Source of the DNA: Ustulina deusta | Lineage: Eukaryota; Ascomycota; Sordariomycetes; Xylariales; Xylariaceae | Length of the DNA: 64,000 nucleotides | Reading direction: 5' to 3' | Assembly: GCA_023159155.1 (NCBI GenBank) | Contig: JAJNNX010000013.1 | Location: forward strand, 62,001-126,000 | Shown here: positions 57,617 through 64,000 of the stretch, one piece after another | Layout of the letters: every line of letters begins with the position of its first letter | Numbering within the stretch: the first letter of the stretch is position 1 | Notes under the pieces: generated by a model | The model's input: only the letters and a program-made list of their open reading frames with translations | What the model was told of the DNA's origin: nothing | Databases searched by the model: none | Program-made: the position numbers and the translations under genes

Positions 57617-59536
57617 TTAATGGGCTTCTTGCCAATGGCCAACCCACTCAAGGTCACCGAAATCATGGCGTTTCTCGCGCCAGTTCCAATCTCGGCCCTT
57701 ATTCCATGGACATCCGCGCGATGCCGACTGGTCTCGATTCCACTTATGATTAAAATGGTTCGGGTTGTCCCACATTCCCATGCCAATCCCGTAATTGTTA
57801 AAATTATGGCCATACTGAAATCGTCGCAACTTGGGGCTGAATTCAGTCAATTTAGGCTCCGAAGCTGGAGCGACGGCCCGGCGTCGTTCTCCAAGAGCAG
57901 TCCACTTATCGATGGGAGCGCGCTTCGATGGTGGCGAATAACGAGGAGGAGAATGCGCAGGTTGTTTGATAGCGATGGGCTCGTGAAAGAAAAATCCATC
58001 AGCAACCAAGTCACCATCGATGTCGTTCGAAATTGTGTTGGTAGCAGGCGACTCCTCAGATTTTTCATCGTATGCGGGCACTTGGTCAGATACCGAATCC
58101 TGTTGAATAACAGCGGCATCGGCATTGCTCTCGTGGCTCCAGGTTCGACTGTTGAGCTCCCCAAGCTGTCGGGTACGCTCCTCCTCCTCCTCGACATCTT
58201 CTTCCCACATGTCACTCCAACTCTTCGATACAGCTTCATTTTTGCGACCAAATACCATAGACATGGCATTCACGGCTGACTTCGGTCGAGACACATTGAT
58301 AGGCAGAGAGCCAGCCACAGGGCCTCCTTGGACCCGAGCGCGACTAGGCACTTCCATTGGATGAGAGATACCGAGAGAGTTCACCGACGCGGCAAGGTTG
58401 GAAGTGAGAACAGACGAGATGGATGGTGTCACCACAGAACTAGCACACCAATCTCGCCTGCCTTCCGAATCGGGGAACAGATCCTCGGTATAGCTTTCAT
58501 TGTCAAGGATGATACTCAGCCGAGTTGACTGAACGGGCGTAGCATGGAGAGCTTTCGCCCAGGGGAATGCACCCTGCTCAACCTGCGGGCTTTGAATCGA
58601 AGGAGTCCGAAGAGGTTCCCGATTGGCAGTAGCTAGAGTGGTGCGTTCAGCGGCACAGAAGTCATCAAAACCTTCGTCCAGAGTGGTAAAGCTGACGACT
58701 CGGAGAAGAGCTTCTCTAGCCCCCTCGAGAGAACGCTTGCGGGGATCCAAGTTCATGGACTCGACAATCACCTCATAGGTGTCTTGGGACATTGACGGGA
58801 AGACATCAAAGAGTGACTGCTTGTCTCGGGAGAAGTCCAGAAAGAGTGGATCGGCTTCTGTGGGAGTAGTGAAAGGGTTGCGCGAGAAAAGAATATTGAG
58901 CAAACAAATGCCAATAGCCCAGATATCAGCCTGAGCAGGCGAATACCCATTGCCAGCTGAGTCGTACTGTTCGGGTGACATATATCGGTCACTACCTACT
59001 GTCATCTCGTAGCTCCACTTCGAAGTGATCGCTAAGCCGAAATCACCCAACTTCATGGCTCCCGAGTCAGTGAGGAAGATATTTTCTGGCTTGATGTCCC
59101 GGTGGTAGATGCCTTTCGAATGCATGTAAGAAACAGCATCAACAAGCTGCAGCATGAATTGGCGGACGTGTTCGGTCTCCAGGGGGCCGCACCCGGTTCG
59201 AATGGCCTCGTATAGATCCCCACGAGAGCAGTATTCGAGAACAAGATAGAAATGAGCCTCAGTTTCAAAGGAGTGGACCAAGTTGACAATGTTTGGATGA
59301 GCCCCGAGACGAAGGTGACAAAGCTGCTCTTCTGACCTCTCGTCCATGGCAAACTCGAGTCCAGCCTCGTTCGCAGCAGCTCGCTTGGTCATGCATTTGA
59401 TGGCAACAAGATCATTCGTTTGCAAGTCTGTTGCTAGGAAGACCATTCCAAACGAACCATGATTGAGTGGGGAGATCGTCTGAAACCTCCCGTCGAGTAA
59501 TACGCCATCGTGAAAGTTGTTTCGCAAGCATTCCAT
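57617..59536 (-). CDS. Ran1/Sks1-like Ser/Thr protein kinase
   Basis: Single exon, 639 aa, ATG at 59536. It is a complete kinase domain over residues about 16-285: glycine loop NHGSFGMVF (25-33), catalytic Lys47 in VAIK, HRD in YHRDIKPEN (145-147), DFG at 165-167, and the activation segment ending MSPEQ (APE equivalent). The short SDRYMSPEQY segment and ADIWAIGICLLNILFSRNPF are typical of the fungal Ran1/Pat1-Sks1-Vhs1 group, which links nutrient status to growth and development. The 350-residue C-terminal tail is disordered, with acidic blocks (EEDVEEEEER) and a basic, Asn/Trp-rich end (GHNFNNYGIGMGMW). The insert LEFAMDERSEEQL before the alpha-C Glu is also family-like. The domain is certain; the exact orthologue is inferred. 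Confidence 0.9.
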   Translation of the reverse strand: MECLRNNFHDGVLLDGRFQTISPLNHGSFGMVFLATDLQTNDLVAIKCMTKRAAANEAGLEFAMDERSEEQLCHLRLGAHPNIVNLVHSFETEAHFYLVLEYCSRGDLYEAIRTGCGPLETEHVRQFMLQLVDAVSYMHSKGIYHRDIKPENIFLTDSGAMKLGDFGLAITSKWSYEMTVGSDRYMSPEQYDSAGNGYSPAQADIWAIGICLLNILFSRNPFTTPTEADPLFLDFSRDKQSLFDVFPSMSQDTYEVIVESMNLDPRKRSLEGAREALLRVVSFTTLDEGFDDFCAAERTTLATANREPLRTPSIQSPQVEQGAFPWAKALHATPVQSTRLSIILDNESYTEDLFPDSEGRRDWCASSVVTPSISSVLTSNLAASVNSLGISHPMEVPSRARVQGGPVAGSLPINVSRPKSAVNAMSMVFGRKNEAVSKSWSDMWEEDVEEEEERTRQLGELNSRTWSHESNADAAVIQQDSVSDQVPAYDEKSEESPATNTISNDIDGDLVADGFFFHEPIAIKQPAHSPPRYSPPSKRAPIDKWTALGERRRAVAPASEPKLTEFSPKLRRFQYGHNFNNYGIGMGMWDNPNHFNHKWNRDQSASRGCPWNKGRDWNWREKRHDFGDLEWVGHWQEAH

Positions 59537-62300
59537 GACGCCGTCTCAACGGGAGACCAGTAATCGAGTAAAGCAAGAGGTGGAACTTTCGTCAAAGCCA
59601 CCTATGATCGCACAATGTACACCACCTTTATTCCCGACCGTCTATTTTGTTGAGCGTATGAAGGTCTGATGAAAACCAAGATTACTTTTCAGTCTTTGAG
59701 TACAAATTTTTGTGAAGTTTTGAAAATCGTAAAAGTCAACGGAAGAGGGTGAGCGGCCAGGCAAGGAGAAGATGATAATCGTGTGTCACCAGGTGACTAA
59801 ATAGATGCAATATACAGGGTTTCGAGAGTGGGAAAAGAAAACATAACACTCCAGGTCGTTAATAGGTCAGGGGCTCATCGAGGGTATTTGGTATGTGGAC
59901 AGGTGGGAAGGAAATAATCGTCAATGGTACTGAGGGACTAGGTGTCCTGAGAGAAATGAAAATGAAAGTCGTTAGGAGGACATGAGTATGATTTATGAAA
60001 GTTGAAAGAGTGTCGAAGGTGGCGAGGAGAAGTGACTTGGCGTAGGTACGCGTCGCCGGATTGAACGTTCGGTCGTGATAAGAGGCAGGTTTGTGTTATC
60101 CGAGTATAGGTCAACACAGTTGCTAGGCACTGGGGCCTGATGGCGGAGCTCCTGCAATATCAACGCACCGAAACGGACTCGATCACAGAACCATCCGATG
60201 AGACGCTCACACGACGACGAAGGTGTGCTGTTCTGTTTATACGCGATGGAGCTGAGCCGAGGTGGCTTTTCGAAGATGGAGTTGTGAGAGGGTCTAGGTG
60301 CGGTGTTCGGTGCTGTTCAGGCGGACCCAGTCGAAGATAGTCGAAACGGACAGTCCAGGAGTTTTGACTATGACAGCTATGACTCGACAGGGCAGCAGGT
60401 GGTAGATATGACTCCTCGGGTGCTTGTTCAACCAGAAATTGCGGTGATCGGTGTTGCTGCAGGTAGACCAGGCTCAGAAGCGGATCCGAATTGGCAAAGG
60501 AGTCGGGGCGGGTGTGACGTGGTGAGCACGCTATCCGATCGGAGTGGGTGTCCTGGGAATTGAAAGGGCGGAAGCGGTGCTACAAATACACAGGCGAGGT
60601 ATTGGATGATTATTATGAGCTATTTCGACAAAGAGGTAACCACAGTCGACGAATTGCTTGGGCTAAGGCCGTGTGTTGCAGGAGCGGAGCTGCTGAAAGG
60701 GACCTCACGTTGGCTCAAAGGAAAGAGAGGCTCGTTGTGTACGGTAGGGAGGTATTAGGTACAGGTCTAGATTGGCTGGCTGCTTGGTGAGTCAGGCTTG
60801 AGTCTCTCAGTCCGGGACAGGTGGTTGCTTGCTTGTCGAACCCGAAGCACGGCTGAGCTGGTGGTGTGGTGACGAAGGAGAGAGAAAGAGAGCAGAGAGT
60901 GACGATACGAAGGATAAAGGGAGATGACAATAGCAGGAAAAGAGGAAGCAGGTCGGCTGGCCAAGGATTCGATAAAGAGAAGAGCGGTAGGAAAGGAACA
61001 GGATGGGTGCATGGATGAAGAGATCAGAAGCGGGAGCCGGGGACAGGACGAATGAGCGTACGAAGGCACTCGAACGAACCAGAGTCCGCTAGCGAACTAA
61101 CTAGGGGAGCAGCCAGTCTTTGCCAATGGAGGTGGGCTGGTCATCCACTGGATTGGACGACAAGGAAGCAATGCAGGCAAGACTGGAGACGACCCAGAAG
61201 GGGCATAGCATGAAAGGGGTCTGAATAACAGACCAGGACACCACGAACATACAGTAAGTACACTACAGCACGCTACAGGAGGAGACAGGAGACAGGAGAC
61301 AGCGGGAAACATGTGTATGTAATTGAAAATAACAGACAAGGAGGGGCGCTGGGGGGGGTGACAAGTGAGTGAGTGACCTGCTTTGTTGCTGGGTCCGAAG
61401 AGAAATGGGAAGTCACAGACAAAGATCGACAGGGATAGTCACGATAAGTACAGCAGTAGGGTGGTAGGTATAAGGTGTAGCGGAGACTAAGTAGAGGCTA
61501 GACGTGCAGCTGTACAGATTACTTTGAGTAATTCACTCAGGAACAGTAAAGCGCGGAGGGCAGCACGAGGTATCGAGAACAAGAGTCTTGGCCTGAGGCT
61601 ACAAAAGGCGACTTAGACCTGGCTAGAATGGTCACGCCGCTGGCAAGGCAGAGCCACCTATCGCTACCACAATACCTCTAGGGAGAGCTAGAGTACCTAG
61701 TGTAGATGGCGTAGCCCGGGGAAGCTTTGTTACTGCCTAGTGTAGTGTAGTGTAGATTGATTTGAGTGTGGACTGAGAGGCCGCGTTGAAGAAACAACAG
61801 TGCAGCCCACTGTGAGATGACAGCACTCGAAGGCACGATTATCGTCAGGATGCCACGCCAGCAGATAGCGAGACACTCCAGCAAGACACCGAGACTAACA
61901 AGACGGGGTGAAGCAGGCGGGCAGGCGCTGATGTGTCAACAAGTACAGCACTATCCTGCAGCCGCGAGGCCGTCGATTCGCTGAAACTGGGCTGTGCTGG
62001 TGCGTCACAGTGCCGTGACGGCCGCGCAATAACTGGGTCTCTCGTAAGAGACAGGCTCCATGTCTGCAGCGGGCCAGCGGGCCACCTGGAAGTCTGTGGA
62101 AACCGCGAGCGTGCAGATTACGAATGGTGGGTGTTGGGAACTGTAGTTGGGGCCAGGTTGGGACCACGCGGACAAGGTTCGCTGGAGACGACTGCCCACT
62201 AGCACAGTAGGCAGGCGAGGAAGGGAACGAGATCATGCACCGTGTACGTGAGCATCGTTGCTTGCAGGGGTAAATGGTCTGAAGATCGCCACACTGCCAG
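59537..62300. other. Long upstream region of the kinase gene, pyrimidine-rich on the sense strand
   Basis: No independent gene is recognised over 2.7 kb. On the strand of the kinase gene much of 60300-61400 is strongly C/T-rich and carries several short frames (for example 61069-60767 and 60930-60715 on minus) that would act as upstream ORFs if transcribed. Purine-rich runs and short tandem repeats (GGAGACA at about 61278-61300) contribute. This looks like an extended leader or promoter rather than coding DNA. Confidence 0.5.
61738..61756. repeat. TAGTG short tandem repeat
   Basis: Tandem TAGTG units upstream of the kinase gene. Confidence 0.8.
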
Positions 62301-64000
62301 ATACCCCGAACGGAAGTCGCTTGTCAGGCAAACGGCAGCATGGAAGAGACCGCATGGGAAGGTAGCTAGCCGGGTCTGTCTGCACTATTCCCAACAGGTA
62401 CCGCCATACACCAGTGAGGTACACTATTCAGGCAACGCTAGCCAGCTATTTTGGCAGGTCAGCACCCCGTTCAAGCAGGTCTTGTCCAGGCACAGAACGA
62501 CAACTTGGACACGTTGCTGCGACCCAATTCTCGCTCACCAACAGGCCAATCATGAGCGAGTTGCTAGTCTTAGACCTTCCAGCGTCTTCGGTTTCACTTG
62601 AACTTCGTGAACGCGGTCATTGGTTCAAGATGCCGCCAAAGCCACCAAAGGAATGCAACTCCTTTTCACCTGCAGCGTTGGTTGCTCAATTCGTCCAGCA
62701 CCTTGTTGGAGTGTACCTAGTCGACCTTGACCGCCTACCGGACCTATCATTTTCAGACTGGCAAAGTCTAGTCCCATGTGTATCCGTGAATGCGAATGTC
62801 ATGTAGGTAGGGTCTTCATGTTATGCTTTCATAGCGCCCCCGGTCTTCGGGAGCATATTAGACATCATAATAAACAGACTTCCGGAGATCGAGATACACT
62901 AGAATCCAGCCAGTTACCATGTACGGTACGCATCACTGGACTCCATACACACCTGATGAAACGGGTCTTGTTATCATAACAAGAGAGGACAGATGGGGCC
63001 ACGGTGTATGGAGGTGTCCACTATGACTACTATCAACTATTGATTGATTAACCTCCCGAGCTTAAGGTTTCGAGCTTAAGGTTTCAACCTCAAGTCATTT
63101 GGAGGGGTATTAGATAACAAGTGTCCACGCCAGCCTGAAGCGATGGATACCTAGTGGCGCGTGGCCCAAGGTCAGTTGGTCCATGCAGCTCGTATGCGTA
63201 TCTATCTGTTTTCGGCTGTGGCAGTGTTTGAAACCGCTACTGGAGGGGCATGATGCAAGCTGTCATCATCTTCTTTGTAAATAGATCAAAAATTGTTTAT
63301 ATGTGGCTCAGTCTCACGCAATTCGTAATAGGTACATTAGGTAGTAAATTATTGTGACCCTATCCTACAAGATTGTGGGGAGCGATAGTAATGGCAATGA
63401 TTATTATGTTGCAACATGATGCAATCGTGGTGGTCGTTTCACCCTTTTGGGCAGGACTGGAAGCTCGCATTCCACAAAGCATAGCGGACCGCTCGCTGTG
63501 TGACAATTTCTCGGTTGCCCATATTTGCATTCCAGCCGTGCAACGTGTCAGCCGTGTTATCGTGACAGGTACCTGGAGGCACTGTTTATATAGTCAGGAT
63601 ACCTAGCTACAAACACCACCAGCGTGGTTGTCTTCGGCTCTCCTATTTTCGACTTGACAAATGGCATGCAGGAAGACATTTGTCTAAACACCACTACTCT
63701 ATAGGTATAACGCAGTACGGCTGGTCTCAGCCGTCCCGTTCGGATTGTGTCAGCGATCGTCAAGATTGACGGTATCTAACATGAGACATAATCCAGAGAG
63801 ACTGGTCACTTTTCCTCCCCTTTGAGGACGTTTGTTTGGCAGGTTTGAAACAAATGCTACCGCTGACCAGAACAGTTGGAGGGAGTACCGTTCGCTAAAT
63901 AGGTACCTACGCTATAGCTTACAAGCGCTGTATAATAATAGATTAACAACTGTTGGGCAGAATTGGCGGTTGCGTAGTGCAGTGCCTAGTGCACACTAGG
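62301..64000. other. Right-edge region, no confirmed gene
   Basis: Plus-strand frames at 62242-62806 overlap in two phases and are unfamiliar. 63373-63606 and its antisense frame also lack signatures. TAGGTACCTA motifs recur near 63590 and 63900. Confidence 0.4.
63057..63084. repeat. 14-bp tandem duplication
   Basis: Two perfect copies of CGAGCTTAAGGTTT; the unit contains the palindrome CTTAAG. Confidence 0.9.

Noticed and set aside
60767..61069. Minus-strand frame of 100 codons upstream of the kinase gene
   Set aside because: Ser/Leu/Pro-rich translation of a pyrimidine-rich leader; at best an upstream ORF.

Overview
The window looks like a piece of a filamentous ascomycete chromosome, most likely Pezizomycotina and probably Sordariomycetes. 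Genes are broken by short introns (about 50-130 bp) with GTRNGT donors and RCTRAC branch sites. The gene set is typical of that group: a velvet factor, a NudE/RO-11-like dynein adaptor, a 2277-residue multifunctional acetyl-CoA carboxylase, a family-5 endoglucanase, a Yap-binding-protein homologue and a Ran1-like kinase. Intergenic DNA is peppered with the palindromic TAGGTACCTA / ACCTACCTA motif. I see no bacterial operon structure, rRNA, confident tRNA, CRISPR array or intact transposon. The species cannot be named from the sequence alone.

Layout. 1-17 kb is gene-poor: a small velvet-domain gene (336-850), 9.8 kb without a recognisable gene, nudE (10650-12439), then about 4.5 kb without a gene. 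17-26 kb holds acc1 (four exons, 17032-24038) and a 2EXR/F-box-like gene. 26-33 kb is all minus strand: a Cys-rich unknown protein, a BCS1-like AAA ATPase, a small coiled-coil protein whose two introns both appear to be GC-AG, and a single-pass membrane protein. 35-47 kb is all plus strand: an MRH/Atg27-type sorting receptor, a GPI-type GH5 cellulase, a SnoaL-like protein, a mitochondrial-type short-chain dehydrogenase and a YBP1/Glomulin-family protein. 48-53 kb holds two broken genes (a carboxymuconate-cyclase relic and an unrecognised frameshifted gene) around an intact LCMT-type methyltransferase. 53-64 kb holds a type II membrane protein with a PAN/Apple-like ectodomain and a Ran1-like kinase, which has an unusually long pyrimidine-rich upstream region.

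The genes do not form an obvious cluster. They mix housekeeping functions (fatty-acid synthesis, dynein transport, vacuolar sorting, redox and nutrient signalling) with accessory ones (cellulase, methyltransferase, cell-surface proteins). The observations most worth following are: an arginine-rich open frame that runs in frame into the acc1 start codon and could make a mitochondrial form from a non-AUG start; the pair of GC-AG introns in one small gene; and a 10-bp tandem duplication that exactly explains the first frameshift of the carboxymuconate-cyclase pseudogene. I did not find a convincing new multi-gene system. Intron boundaries were worked out by hand from splice signals, reading frame and family resemblance, without transcript data.
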